A stretch of DNA of 64,000 nt from RPQJ01 sp963696545 (GTDB taxonomy: Bacteria > Pseudomonadota > Gammaproteobacteria > Steroidobacterales > Steroidobacteraceae): the NCBI GenBank assembly GCA_963696545.1, contig CAVOKQ010000007.1, forward strand, positions 248,001 to 312,000, given 5' to 3'. The position numbers were made by a program, and so were the translations under genes. Shown here piece after piece: positions 1-8,992 of this stretch. Positions within the stretch are counted from its first letter, which is position 1. Every line of letters begins with the position of its first letter. The notes below the pieces were generated by a model. The model searched no databases and was not told the DNA's origin. It saw nothing but the letters and a program-made list of their open reading frames with translations.

Positions 1-76
1 GGGATGTAGCTCAGCCTGGTAGAGCACTACGTTCGGGACGTAGGAGTCGAAGGTTCAAATCCTTTCATCCCGACCA
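1..76 (+). tRNA. tRNA-Pro (anticodon CGG), missing its first base
   Basis: The cloverleaf is read directly. The anticodon stem is CTACG/CGTAG around the loop TTCGGGA, giving anticodon CGG for proline codon CCG. The D-arm contains AGCCTGGTAGA, the T-loop is TTCAAAT and the 3' end is ACCA, so CCA is encoded. The 3' acceptor strand CATCCCG needs CGGGATG on the 5' side, and the window opens at GGGATG, so exactly one base (C1) lies before the window. The 3' 22 bases are overlapped antisense by the end of the neighbouring CNNM/TlyC gene. Confidence 0.95.
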
Positions 77-1356
77 CTTTCCTGGCGCACCAGCACCTTG
101 TCCACGCGCCGGCCGTCCATATCGACGACCTCGAAGCGCAACCCGTCCCAGTCGAAGTGATCCGCGGGCCGTGGAATGCGGCCGAGCTGGTGCAGCACGA
201 AGCCGGCCACGGTCGTGTACTGGTGCTCGTCCTGCCCGGGCAGCGGCCCGAACTCCAGTTCGTCCTCGAGCACCTCGACCGGCAGACCTCCGTCGACCAG
301 CCAGGAGCCGTCCGCGCGCCGCTGGATCCCGGAGGGTGCCGGCTCCCCGGTGGCACCGATCTCACCGACGATTGCGCCGAGGAAATCGGAGTCCGTCACG
401 AGGCCCTGCACCTCGCCGTATTCGTCCATCACCAGCGCAAGCTGCCGGCCTGCCGCGCGGAAGGTCTCGATCAGCGACGTCGTCGTGGCCGTCTCCGGGA
501 CGCGCAAGGGCTCGCACACGCGCCCGGCCACGTCGAGCGGCCGCCCGGCGAGCAGGTCCGCCAGCAGTTCGTTGGCCTCGACGATGCCGAGCACGTTGTC
601 CGTGCCGCCCCTGCAGACCACGATGCGCGTGTGCGGCGAGGCCGCCACCTGCGCGCGCACCGTTTCCGCGTCGTCCTCGAGGTCCACGGCATAGAACTGC
701 TGCCGCGGCGTCATGATGCTGGTGACGCGCCGCTCGTCGAGGCGCAGCACGTTCGACACGAAGGCCTGCTCGCTCTCGTGGAACACGCCAGCCGCCGCGC
801 CCTGCTCCATCAGCACGGCAATTTCCTCGTCGGTCACGGGCGGCTCGCTTCCGGTGCGCTTGGGCACCAGCGCCAGCACGGCATCGCTCGACTTCGACAG
901 CAACCACACGAACGGCGCCGCCACTTTTCCCAGCACCAGCATCACTGGCGCGACGAACAGCGCGATACGCTCGGGTGCGAGCATCGCGAGACGCTTCGGC
1001 ACGAGCTCGCCGAGCACCACGGACAGGTAGGTGATCAGGACGATGGTGACCGAGAACGCGATCACCCGCGCGTACGGCGCGAACAGGGGCCAGGTCGCCA
1101 GCGTACCCATCATTGGCTCGGCCAGCGTCTGCTCGCCGACGGCACCAGCCAGCACGCCGACGGCCGTGATGCCGATCTGGATCGTCGACAGGAACCGCGA
1201 CGGCTGGCGGTGCAGCGCAGCCGCCGCCACCGCACCGGGCCGTCCCTCCTGTTCCAGAGTCTGCAGCCGGGCGCTGCGCGAGGTGACGATCGCCATTTCC
1301 GACAGGGCGAATACGGCGTTGAGCGCTATGAGAAACAGGATCAGCGTGAAGTCCAT
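55..1356 (-). CDS. CNNM/TlyC (HlyC/CorC) family membrane protein with CBS pair
   Basis: This 433-residue protein has the order typical of the family. An N-terminal CNNM (DUF21) domain with several membrane segments covers roughly residues 1-190 (start MDFTLILFL). A cytoplasmic CBS pair follows, with the usual MTPR motif near its start, and then a CorC/HlyC C-terminal domain ending around FDWDGLRFEVVDMDG. Homologues are linked to magnesium/cobalt efflux; the old name hemolysin is misleading. The start is taken at 1356 because the upstream in-frame extension is basic and unlike the family. The last six codons and the TGA stop read through the 3' half of tRNA-Pro on the other strand, so the tail after residue ~425 is tRNA-derived. 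No clear Shine-Dalgarno sequence is seen. Confidence 0.9.
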   Translation of the reverse strand: MDFTLILFLIALNAVFALSEMAIVTSRSARLQTLEQEGRPGAVAAAALHRQPSRFLSTIQIGITAVGVLAGAVGEQTLAEPMMGTLATWPLFAPYARVIAFSVTIVLITYLSVVLGELVPKRLAMLAPERIALFVAPVMLVLGKVAAPFVWLLSKSSDAVLALVPKRTGSEPPVTDEEIAVLMEQGAAAGVFHESEQAFVSNVLRLDERRVTSIMTPRQQFYAVDLEDDAETVRAQVAASPHTRIVVCRGGTDNVLGIVEANELLADLLAGRPLDVAGRVCEPLRVPETATTTSLIETFRAAGRQLALVMDEYGEVQGLVTDSDFLGAIVGEIGATGEPAPSGIQRRADGSWLVDGGLPVEVLEDELEFGPLPGQDEHQYTTVAGFVLHQLGRIPRPADHFDWDGLRFEVVDMDGRRVDKVLVRQESGRDERI

Positions 1357-1479
1357 AGGGCAATCCAGGCGGGTAACCGCGGACAGCCATGATATCGGCT
1401 CGGGACCCTGACCCGCGTGCGGGGTTCTCGCGCCCGGCATAGCCTGCTACGGTGCGCGCCTGATTCCCCGGAGTCATCC

Positions 1480-2490
1480 ATGACTGCAACGTACCAGCGC
1501 ATCGTGCTCGCGAGCCGGCCCACCGGGCCGGTCACGCCGCAGAACTTCCGCCTCGAGTCCGCGCCGCTGCCTGAAGCGGGCGAAGGCCAGGTGCTGATCC
1601 GCGTGCACTATCTCTCCCTCGACCCGTACATGCGCGGCCGCATGGTCGAGGCGCGCTCCTACGCGCAGCCACAGAAACTCGACGATACGATGATCGGCGG
1701 CACGGTTGGCGTGATCGAGGCATCGCGCAACCCGAACTTCGCAGTCGGCGACACCGTGCTCGGCACGCTGGGCTGGGCCGAGTACGGCTTGTCCGACGGG
1801 CGCGGTCTGATGAAGGTCGACACGCACGCCGTACCGATGTCCGCGTACCTCGGTACGGTCGGCATGCCTGGAGTGACGGCGTGGTACGGCCTCAACCGGA
1901 TCTGTGCGCCGAAGCCCGGCGAGACGGTACTGGTGTCGGCCGCGAGCGGCGCCGTGGGCAGCGTGGTCGGGCAGCTCGCAAAGCAGGCAGGCTGTCGCGC
2001 AGTCGGCATCGCCGGCGGGCCGGATAAGTGCAGCTACGTCACCGCGGAACTCGGCTTCGATGCCTGCATCGATCACCGTGAGCACACGGACGTCGCGTCG
2101 ATGGCGCGCGCGATCAGAGCCGCGGCGCCGAACGGCGTCGACTGCGTGTTCGAGAACGTCGGCGGCGTGTGCCTCGACGGTGCGCTCGCGTGCATGAACC
2201 CGTTCGGGCGCATCGCCGTGTGCGGGCTGATCGCAGGTTACGACGGCGTGCCGATCCCGATCCGCAACGTGTTCATGCTGGTCGGGATGCGGCTCAAGGT
2301 GCAGGGCTTCATCGTCAGCGACCACCTCGACGTGTGGCCGCAGGCGCTCGCCGAACTCGCGCGCGGCGTGGCCGAGGGCAGGCTGAAATACCGCGAGTCG
2401 GTGGCGCAAGGCCTCGCCGCGGCGCCCGAGGCGTTCATCGGCATGCTGGCCGGACGGAATTTCGGCAAGCAGATCGTGAAGCTCGCCTGA
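1480..2490 (+). CDS. NADP-dependent MDR oxidoreductase (CurA/PTGR-like)
   Basis: This 336-residue medium-chain dehydrogenase/reductase belongs to the zinc-independent branch that includes E. coli CurA and mammalian prostaglandin/leukotriene reductases, which reduce activated double bonds with NADPH. An N-terminal GroES-like half carries SLDPYMRGRM. A Rossmann half has the TVLVSAASGAVGSVVGQLAK nucleotide-binding strand-turn-helix near residues 145-165, and ENVGG follows later. The ATG at 1480 matches the family N-terminus (MTATYQRIVL); an upstream in-frame start is less likely. Its TGA overlaps the ATG of the NUDIX gene, so the two are co-translated. The natural substrate is not evident. Confidence 0.9.
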   Translation: MTATYQRIVLASRPTGPVTPQNFRLESAPLPEAGEGQVLIRVHYLSLDPYMRGRMVEARSYAQPQKLDDTMIGGTVGVIEASRNPNFAVGDTVLGTLGWAEYGLSDGRGLMKVDTHAVPMSAYLGTVGMPGVTAWYGLNRICAPKPGETVLVSAASGAVGSVVGQLAKQAGCRAVGIAGGPDKCSYVTAELGFDACIDHREHTDVASMARAIRAAAPNGVDCVFENVGGVCLDGALACMNPFGRIAVCGLIAGYDGVPIPIRNVFMLVGMRLKVQGFIVSDHLDVWPQALAELARGVAEGRLKYRESVAQGLAAAPEAFIGMLAGRNFGKQIVKLA

Positions 2491-3386
2491 TGCACGCCGC
2501 CGCGACGGTGCTGCTGCTGCGCGAGCGGGCCTCTACGCTCGAGGTGCTGATGATGCGGCGGGGCTCGACGCTGTCGTTCATGGCCGGCATGTGGGTCTTC
2601 CCGGGAGGCCGGGTCGAGGTCGCGGACCGGTCGGCCGAGGCACTGGCCCGACTGCATCCTGCGGGCCTGGAGCGCTGCGCCGGCCGGCTGCGATCGATGC
2701 AGGGCGAACACCTGGACCACGACTCGGCGATCGGGATGCACGTCGCCGCCTGCCGCGAGGCGTTCGAGGAAGCGGGCGTGCTGCTGGCCGTGACCGAGTC
2801 CGGTGCGCCGTGCGATCCCGGGGTCGTGATCCGGCTCGGGGCGGATCGCGATGCCGTCACGAAGGACGCGACCGCGTTCGTGCGCATGCTCGAGCGCGAA
2901 GGATTGCGCCTCGACGTCGGTCAGCTCGTCTACTGGTCGCACTGGATCACGCCGTCGATCGAACCGAAACGCTTCGACACGCGGTTCTTCGTCACCGCAT
3001 TGCCCGCTGGCCAGCAAGTGAGCGCCGACCTGTCCGAACTCACCGAGCACGCATGGATCGAACCGGCATCGGTCGCGGGTGCGATCGAGCGCGGCGAAAT
3101 CAAGGTCGTGCCCCCGACGCTGCTGACGCTCGAGGACCTGGCCGAGAGCCACTCGCGCCACCGCGGACTCGCGGCCATGCTCGAAGCCGAACGCAACCGG
3201 GCGACGCCGCCGGTGATGCCGCGGATCGACGTGCGGCCCGACGCAGTCGACGTCGTCATGCCGTGGGATCCGCGCTACTCGCAGGTTGCGGGTGAAGGCT
3301 GCGGCGAGGGTATCGAGTATCCGGGGCACTTCACGCGGCGCCGTTCGGCCGTGACGGTGACACTGAAGCGCGAGGTGCGCCAGTAA
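2490..3386 (+). CDS. NUDIX hydrolase, NUDT19-like with split Nudix box
   Basis: This 298-residue protein starts at an ATG overlapping the previous stop (TGATG). Its Nudix box is split. The proximal GG is in FPGGRVE near residue 37 and the catalytic REAFEEAGVLL helix is near residue 89, about 50 residues later instead of adjacent. This insertion is typical of NUDT19/RP2-type enzymes, several of which cleave acyl-CoA diphosphates. The rest (SHWITP...RFDTRFFV) is also typical of this branch. Translational coupling to the MDR reductase suggests a shared lipid or CoA-related task, which is an inference. A strong hairpin follows the stop. Confidence 0.88.
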   Translation: MHAAATVLLLRERASTLEVLMMRRGSTLSFMAGMWVFPGGRVEVADRSAEALARLHPAGLERCAGRLRSMQGEHLDHDSAIGMHVAACREAFEEAGVLLAVTESGAPCDPGVVIRLGADRDAVTKDATAFVRMLEREGLRLDVGQLVYWSHWITPSIEPKRFDTRFFVTALPAGQQVSADLSELTEHAWIEPASVAGAIERGEIKVVPPTLLTLEDLAESHSRHRGLAAMLEAERNRATPPVMPRIDVRPDAVDVVMPWDPRYSQVAGEGCGEGIEYPGHFTRRRSAVTVTLKREVRQ

Positions 3387-3387
3387 C

Positions 3388-3424
3388 GCAAAGGCCCCGG
3401 GTCCCGAAGGGCCCGAGGCCTTGC
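3388..3424. terminator. Strong hairpin between convergent genes
   Basis: GCAA-GGCC (3388-3396, one bulged A) pairs with GGCC-TTGC (3417-3424). An inner CGGG(T)CC/GGGCCCG stem continues to a GAA-type loop near 3406-3408, giving about 15 pairs in all. It lies two bases after the NUDIX stop and 38 bases from the stop of the opposing histone-like gene, so it can serve both strands. There is no run of T on either side. Confidence 0.6.
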
Positions 3425-3461
3425 GCGCCGTCCCGCGGACGGCCGGCCCGATCAGTGCGAA

Positions 3462-4124
3462 CTACTTCGACTGGCCCGGGATCACGTTCTCCACGACCCC
3501 TTCGACCGCGTCGCTCGCCTTCTTGAACAGGTCCATCGCCTGGTCCATGACGGTCGCCGCGCCCTTCTCAGCGGAGTCCTGCGCTTTCGAAACGGCCGCC
3601 TCGGCCTGCTTCACGGTCGCGCTCGCCTGCTTCTTGACCGCATTCACGGTCTTCGTGAACTGGCTCTCGGCCTGCTTGGTCTTCTTCACGACCAGCTTCT
3701 CGCCCTTGACCATGGCCTTCTCGGCCTTCGCGACCGCCTTCTGCGCCTGCGGCGGCAGCTTCTTCACGGCCTTCTTCAGCGCGGCCTGCGCCTTCTTCGG
3801 CGCCTTGCGGACGGCTGCACGCACCGCGGCTGCCTGCTTGCGAGCGCGAACCGGGGCCTTCTTCACGGCCCGGCGGATGGCGAGCTTCGCCTTGGCGACG
3901 CGCGTCTTCGCCTTCACCGTCGTCTTGCGCTTCGCCTTGGCCTTGACCTTGGCCTTGCGCTTCGCCGGTGCTTCACCCTTCGCCTTGCGCTTCAGGTCGG
4001 CGCCGTGCGCCCGCTTGTAGGTCTGGATGTCCTTGATGCGACCCTTGGAGTCGCGGACCGCGTACAGCTTCGTACCCTTCTTGCTGCGGTGCGTGGTGCG
4101 CCGTGCCTTCTTCTTCGCTGCCAT
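3462..4124 (-). CDS. Lysine/alanine-rich histone H1-like protein with helical C-terminal half
   Basis: This 220-residue protein is very basic. Residues 1-40 carry a conserved-looking block (KLYAVRDSKGRIKDIQTYKR, then AHGAD). Residues 40-115 are a lysine/alanine/arginine/proline tract of AKxKAK and KKAP type, like bacterial histone H1-like DNA-binding tails. Residues ~115-215 form an alanine-rich amphipathic helical stretch without proline, ending VIPGQSK. The start at 4124 has GAGAGGA upstream; an in-frame start further upstream lacks family sense. Likely roles are nucleoid binding or, given the amphipathic part, bridging DNA to a surface as in PhaF-type phasins. That last role is speculative. 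Confidence 0.75.
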   Translation of the reverse strand: MAAKKKARRTTHRSKKGTKLYAVRDSKGRIKDIQTYKRAHGADLKRKAKGEAPAKRKAKVKAKAKRKTTVKAKTRVAKAKLAIRRAVKKAPVRARKQAAAVRAAVRKAPKKAQAALKKAVKKLPPQAQKAVAKAEKAMVKGEKLVVKKTKQAESQFTKTVNAVKKQASATVKQAEAAVSKAQDSAEKGAATVMDQAMDLFKKASDAVEGVVENVIPGQSK

Positions 4125-4231
4125 GGAGAATCCTCTCGTGTGTTCGGGGGCGCGGCGACGGCCGCACATGCCCGTGCTCGCATCGGACGCTAGTGCAGCG
4201 TCACACGGGAGTCAACAAGGGAAACGTGCAG

Positions 4232-6952
4232 TCAGCCCGATCCCTGTATGCCCTGCGAGATCCCGTTCACCGATGCGACCAGCGCCTCGAAGACCTCGCG
4301 GTCCTGGCGGTCGCCCTCGCGCCAGCGACGCAGCAGGTCGACCTGAGTCAGGTGGATCGGGTCGACGTATGGATTTCGCAGCCGGATCGACCGCTGCAGC
4401 GTAGGCTCGGAATCGAGCAGCCGGGCGCATCCCTTGATCGCAAGTACCCGCTCGCTACTGCGCTGGAATTCGGCCTCGATCGCAGTGCCGAAACGGGCGT
4501 ACTCGGGCCGGGCCAGCTGGTCATAGAACGCCGCGATGCCCATATCCGCCTTGGCGAGCGTCACCTCGATGTCGTCCAGCATCGCCTCGAAGAACGGCCA
4601 GCAGCCGTACATGTCGCCGAGCAACTCCGTGCCGAACTGCGCGGCGACTGCGTCGAGGCCCGCGCCGGTGCCGAACCAGCCAGGCAGCATGTGGCGGCTC
4701 TGGGACCACGCAAAGATCCACGGGATGGCGCGCAGCGACTCGATGTCCCCGCCGTCCGAGCGCGCGACGGGCCGCGAGCCGATCTGCATCCGCTCGATCA
4801 CGTCCACCGGCGTTGCCGCCCGGAAGAACTCCACGAACGCCGGATCGTCGTGGACCATGGTCCGGTATGCGCGCTGGCTTTCGAGACCAAGCACGGCCAT
4901 GGCCTCGCGCCAGCGGGGGTCGACTTGCTCGGTGCCGTGCACCCCGGCCGAGGTCAGCGTCACCGCGCTGACGGTCTGCTCGAAACTCCTGAGTGCGATG
5001 GGCCTGAGCCCGTAACGCTCGTTGATGCTCTCTCCCTGCACCGTCACCCTGAGGATGCCGCGCACGGACCCGGGAGGCATGCTGCGCACGAGAGCCTCGG
5101 TGCGGCTGCTGCCGCGATGGATAGTGCCCCCCCGCCCGTGGAAGACGATCAGCTGCACGCCGACCGCGTCGCAGGCCTGCACCATCGCCTCCTCCGCTTT
5201 CCGGACCAGCCAGCGCGACGCGATCATGCCCGCCGACTTGTTGCTGTCCGAGTAACCGATCATCACGGCCTGGCGGTCGCCGAGCGCGGCCAGGTGCTCC
5301 CGATACGCGGGGACCGCCAGCAGCCGCGCGATGATGTCGCCGGCCTGATCGAGCGCCACCGCGGATTCGAACAGTGGCGCGACGTCGATCGGCATCTGCG
5401 TGCCCGGACCCTCGGTCATGCCCGCCCAGCGCGCGAGCAGCAGCACCGACAGCACGTCGTCGACGTCGCGGGCCTGGCTCACGACGTAGGTGCCGATTGC
5501 GGCCCGGCCGAAGCGGTGGCGGCAGTACTCCATGGCCTCGAAGACCCAGAGCGCGCGCTTGCCGGCCGGCCCGAGATCCTCCGCCGGCGACTCGTCATCG
5601 GAGATCGCCGCGGCGAGTCGGTCCGTACGCTCCACCGCGGTTCGCGTGCTCCACTGTGGGTCGCCCAGCGCATGTCCGACGATCTCGCGATGCACCTTCG
5701 CGTTCTGCCTGACGTCGAGCGTGGCGAGATGGAACCCGAACGTCCGCACGCGGCGCAGCATGCGGCGCACGTGGAACAGGCCGGCACTGTGTCCGCGATT
5801 GTCCGACAGGCTCTGGGCGATCAGCTCCAGGTCGTCGATCAGCTGCTCGACCCGCTCGTACTGGCCCGAGCGGCCATCGTAGGTGGCCCGCAGTCGCTCG
5901 GCGATCTGGCCGAGGAACACGCGGTAAGGCATCCGGTCATGGCTCGCTGGCGTGGTCGCCCGGGCACCGGGTACGAGGCTGCGGTAGGCCTCGATCCTCG
6001 GGTCGATCTTCGGCGACACCGCGACCCGGCTCTCGCTCTGGCTCAGCTTCTCCGCCAGCGCCTGGGCCTCGAGATAGTAGCGGTTCACGATCAGCTTCTG
6101 GTGCCGGCTGCAGCTCTCGCGAATGGTCTTCGCGTGCACGTCCGGGTGGCCGTCCATGTCGCCGCCGACCCACGAGCCGAAATGCAGCATCTCGGGAATG
6201 CGCAGTGTCGCCGCCTGCTCGCCGAACACCTTTGCGAGCGCGACCTCGAGCTCCTCGTAGAACCCCGGGATGACCTCGTAGATCACCTCGACCAGGAAGA
6301 ACAGCACGTGCTCGCGCTCATCGGCGACCGTAAGGCGTTCGCGCGAGTTATCCGCTGTCTGCCACCCCGTGGTGAGCTCGGTGCGCACTCGCTCGACCGT
6401 CGCGTGCCGTTCGGCCGGCGTCAGCGTCGGGTCGAGCCGGCCGATCAACAGCCGCGCGATCCGCTGCTGCTGGCGCAGCAGCGTGCGCCGCGTGGACTCG
6501 GTCGGGTGCGCCGTGAAGACCGGCTCGATGCTCACCTGCCCGAGCAGCTCCACGACTTGCGACAGGTCGAGGCCGCGCGAGCGCAGTCGCGCGAAGCACT
6601 CATCGAACCCGCCCGGCTGGGGCGTGCTGCTGTCGTTCATGTACTGCCGGCGCCGGCGCACGCGGTGCACCTTCTCCGCCGTGTTCACCATCTGGAACCA
6701 CGCCGAGAACGCGCGGATCAGCTCGCGGGCCTCGGCCGGCGGCCGCCCCTGGGTGCGCACGACGAGGTGCACGCAGTCGTCGGCATCTCCCTGGCGCCGG
6801 CCGATTGCCGCCTGCCGGTCGCCCTCGACGGCGTCGAAGACCTGCTCGCCGCACTGGTCCTTGATGACCTCGCCCACGAGCTGGCCGAGCGCATGCACGT
6901 CGTCGCGCAGCGCCGCATCCTTGATCGGGAAAAATATGCCTTTGCGGGCCAT
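4232..6952 (-). CDS. ppc: Phosphoenolpyruvate carboxylase
   Basis: This 906-residue enzyme forms oxaloacetate from PEP and bicarbonate to refill the TCA cycle. All family signatures are visible in order: the catalytic-histidine block VFTAHPTE (~residue 143), GSWVGGDMDGHP, MIGYSDSNKSAG, the glycine loop FHGRGGTIHRG (~residue 605) and QGESINERYG. The C-terminus GIQGSG corresponds to the QNTG end of E. coli Ppc. Length matches the usual 880-930 residues. The N-terminus aligns with the family from LGQLVGEVIKD. It stands alone on the minus strand, with 230 bases separating it from the divergent secreted-protein gene. Confidence 0.97.
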   Translation of the reverse strand: MARKGIFFPIKDAALRDDVHALGQLVGEVIKDQCGEQVFDAVEGDRQAAIGRRQGDADDCVHLVVRTQGRPPAEARELIRAFSAWFQMVNTAEKVHRVRRRRQYMNDSSTPQPGGFDECFARLRSRGLDLSQVVELLGQVSIEPVFTAHPTESTRRTLLRQQQRIARLLIGRLDPTLTPAERHATVERVRTELTTGWQTADNSRERLTVADEREHVLFFLVEVIYEVIPGFYEELEVALAKVFGEQAATLRIPEMLHFGSWVGGDMDGHPDVHAKTIRESCSRHQKLIVNRYYLEAQALAEKLSQSESRVAVSPKIDPRIEAYRSLVPGARATTPASHDRMPYRVFLGQIAERLRATYDGRSGQYERVEQLIDDLELIAQSLSDNRGHSAGLFHVRRMLRRVRTFGFHLATLDVRQNAKVHREIVGHALGDPQWSTRTAVERTDRLAAAISDDESPAEDLGPAGKRALWVFEAMEYCRHRFGRAAIGTYVVSQARDVDDVLSVLLLARWAGMTEGPGTQMPIDVAPLFESAVALDQAGDIIARLLAVPAYREHLAALGDRQAVMIGYSDSNKSAGMIASRWLVRKAEEAMVQACDAVGVQLIVFHGRGGTIHRGSSRTEALVRSMPPGSVRGILRVTVQGESINERYGLRPIALRSFEQTVSAVTLTSAGVHGTEQVDPRWREAMAVLGLESQRAYRTMVHDDPAFVEFFRAATPVDVIERMQIGSRPVARSDGGDIESLRAIPWIFAWSQSRHMLPGWFGTGAGLDAVAAQFGTELLGDMYGCWPFFEAMLDDIEVTLAKADMGIAAFYDQLARPEYARFGTAIEAEFQRSSERVLAIKGCARLLDSEPTLQRSIRLRNPYVDPIHLTQVDLLRRWREGDRQDREVFEALVASVNGISQGIQGSG

Positions 6953-7104
6953 GGCCGCCGGGCCGCGGGTGATGAACGCCTGGATCGTTTGTTCTGGACG
7001 CTGCGAATGCTACCAGAGCCTCGGCCCCAGCCGTTGTTGCCCCACAGCAACAAAGGCGGCGGCCCGGGTCTGCTGCTGGCTCGCTACTTGACTGAATTTG
7101 ACGG

Positions 7105-7122
7105 CTGCAATCGCACTGTCAC
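7105..7122 (+). promoter_or_regulatory. Candidate Pho box
   Basis: CTGCAAT-CGCA-CTGTCAC resembles the PhoB direct-repeat consensus CTGTCAT-N4-CTGTCAY: 5 of 7 matches in the first half and 7 of 7 in the second, with the 11-base period. A weak -10-like CTAATT follows nine bases later, where a Pho-box promoter would place it. It lies 62 bases upstream of the chosen start of the secreted protein gene. Confidence 0.45.
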
Positions 7123-7183
7123 AAGCAGTCCCTAATTTCGACGGCTCCGCGACGGGCGGAATCACAATGAACTGGGGATGTCC

Positions 7184-8947
7184 ATGAATCGAATCAGCCT
7201 GGCCGTGGCGACGGCCTTGATCGGATTTTCGACGGTCGCGCAGAGCGCAATAACACTGCAGCCGGTCGGCCGGTACCAGAGCGCGACCGCGAAATTCGAC
7301 AGCGGAGCCGCCGAAATCGTCGCTTACGACGCCGGCACGCAGCGCATTTTCGTCGTGAATGCGCAGGACGGCAAGGTGGACGTGCTCAACGGCTCGAATC
7401 CCGCGAGCCCGGTCAAGGTCGGGCAGATCGACGCGAAGGAGGTCCCGGGCTACGATCCGGCGAAACTCGGTGCCGCGAACAGCGTCGCCGCGCGCGATGG
7501 CCTCGTGGCCGTCGCGATCGAGGCCAATCCCGTCACGAACCCTGGCGTGATCGCGTTCTACGACGCGTCGACGCTTGTCTTCGTTCACAGCGTCACGGCC
7601 GGCGCGTTGCCGGACGCCGTGACGTTCTCGAACACTGGCCACTTCGTCATCGCCTCGAACGAAGGCGAGCCGCGGAAGCCGATTGATCCCGAGGGATCGG
7701 TGACGGTCGTCGACGTGCGCAAGAAAGGCAAGAAGCCGGGCTTCGAGTCCTGCACCGTGGACTTCAAGGCTTTCAATTCGCAGCGTGCCGCGCTGGTTGC
7801 CTCAGGCGTCTACATTGACCCGGGCGCGGCCTCGGTCGCGCAGGACCTCGAGCCCGAATACGCGTCGGCGGAGGGCAACAACGCGTACGTGACGCTGCAG
7901 GAGAACAACGCCATTGCGGTGGTGCAGCTCAACCAGTGCCGCGTCGCACGGATCATGCCGATCGGCGTCAAGAACCACGGCCTGGCGCAGAATTCGCTCG
8001 ATACTTCCGATCGCGAGGTCGACGGCGACAACGGCAAGATCGCCATCCGCAGCTGGCAGAACCTCTATGCCCTGTACCAGCCGGACTCGATCGCGAGCTA
8101 CGAAGGCGGGGATGGCCAGACCTACCTTGTGATCGCCAACGAAGGCGACGTGCGCGACAGCGTCAATTCCGGCCGGGCTTCGACGGACGCGGTTCGAGTG
8201 AGCTCCCTCATGCTCGACTCAACGGCGTTTCCGCCGGTTCCGCCGTCGCCGCTCTCTTCCGACCCAAGCCCGAAGTCCCCGAAGAATCTCGGCCGGCTGA
8301 ACGTCATCCGCTCGCTCGGCTGCGAAGTGCCGCTCGACGCGAATGCCTTCTGCCCCGGTGAGTACAACCGCCTGTATACCTACGGCGGGCGCTCATTCTC
8401 GATCCTGACGAACGACGGCAAGCTCATCTACGACAGCGCCAACGACTTCGAATCCATCATCGCGAGCAAGGTCGGCTCGGGCGAACTGGCGAAACAGGCA
8501 TTCAACGCAACGAACAGCAACAATTCGCCCGGACCGACTGCCGGCTCGTCGTCGACTGGCTACACGTTCGACACGCGCAGCGACGACAAGGGTCCGGAGC
8601 CCGAGGGCGTCGTCGTGGGCCGCGTCGGCGACCGCACCTATGCGTTCATCGGCCTCGAGCGCATCGGCGGCGTGATGGTCTACGACGTGACCGACCCGCG
8701 CGATGCGTTCTACGTGACCTACGTGAACGGCAAGGACGTCCGCAACTTCGATGAGCAGGTCTGCACGACGGTGAACGGATCCGGTGGCTGCACGAGCGGC
8801 ATCCCGAATTCGAAGGCGGGCGACCTCGGCCCCGAAGGCCTGGCGTTCGTGCCGGCGAAGGACAGCCCGAGCGGCAAGCCGCTGCTGATCGTCGGCAACG
8901 AGATCAGCGGCTCGACGCGGGTCTACGAGGTCGTCTCCACCGACTGA
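7184..8947 (+). CDS. Secreted choice-of-anchor I family protein (phosphatase/phytase-like beta-propeller annotation)
   Basis: This is a 587-residue exported protein. A signal peptide (MNRISLAVATALIGF...AQSA) covers about residues 1-22. The body is repeated beta-rich units such as EIVAYDAGTQRIFVVNAQ, TYLVIANEGDVRD and RTYAFIGLERIGGVMVYD, the hallmarks of the choice-of-anchor I family, which is often labelled alkaline phosphatase or phytase-like. The ATG at 7184 is preferred over 7178 because GGGG sits six bases upstream of it. A Pho-box-like sequence upstream would fit expression on phosphate starvation. I see no classical alkaline phosphatase catalytic motif, so the enzymatic activity is uncertain. 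Confidence 0.85.
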   Translation: MNRISLAVATALIGFSTVAQSAITLQPVGRYQSATAKFDSGAAEIVAYDAGTQRIFVVNAQDGKVDVLNGSNPASPVKVGQIDAKEVPGYDPAKLGAANSVAARDGLVAVAIEANPVTNPGVIAFYDASTLVFVHSVTAGALPDAVTFSNTGHFVIASNEGEPRKPIDPEGSVTVVDVRKKGKKPGFESCTVDFKAFNSQRAALVASGVYIDPGAASVAQDLEPEYASAEGNNAYVTLQENNAIAVVQLNQCRVARIMPIGVKNHGLAQNSLDTSDREVDGDNGKIAIRSWQNLYALYQPDSIASYEGGDGQTYLVIANEGDVRDSVNSGRASTDAVRVSSLMLDSTAFPPVPPSPLSSDPSPKSPKNLGRLNVIRSLGCEVPLDANAFCPGEYNRLYTYGGRSFSILTNDGKLIYDSANDFESIIASKVGSGELAKQAFNATNSNNSPGPTAGSSSTGYTFDTRSDDKGPEPEGVVVGRVGDRTYAFIGLERIGGVMVYDVTDPRDAFYVTYVNGKDVRNFDEQVCTTVNGSGGCTSGIPNSKAGDLGPEGLAFVPAKDSPSGKPLLIVGNEISGSTRVYEVVSTD

Positions 8948-8992
8948 TCCCGGACACGCGCGGCGCTTTGTCGCGCGACGCGAGCCTGCGGG

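Noticed and set aside
1..76. Genomic island boundary at tRNA-Pro
   Set aside because: No integrase, repeat of the tRNA 3' end or composition change is visible in the neighbouring kilobases.
3385..3424. ACGCAAAGGCC after the NUDIX gene as a possible second GEMM riboswitch
   Set aside because: It lacks the preceding GAAA-capped stem and the AGGGCAAACC and GCGGGGUU elements; it is a simple terminator-like hairpin between convergent genes.
4103..7135. A 1010-codon open frame antisense to ppc
   Set aside because: Same reason: shadow composition, no signal or motif, while ppc on the other strand is unmistakable.
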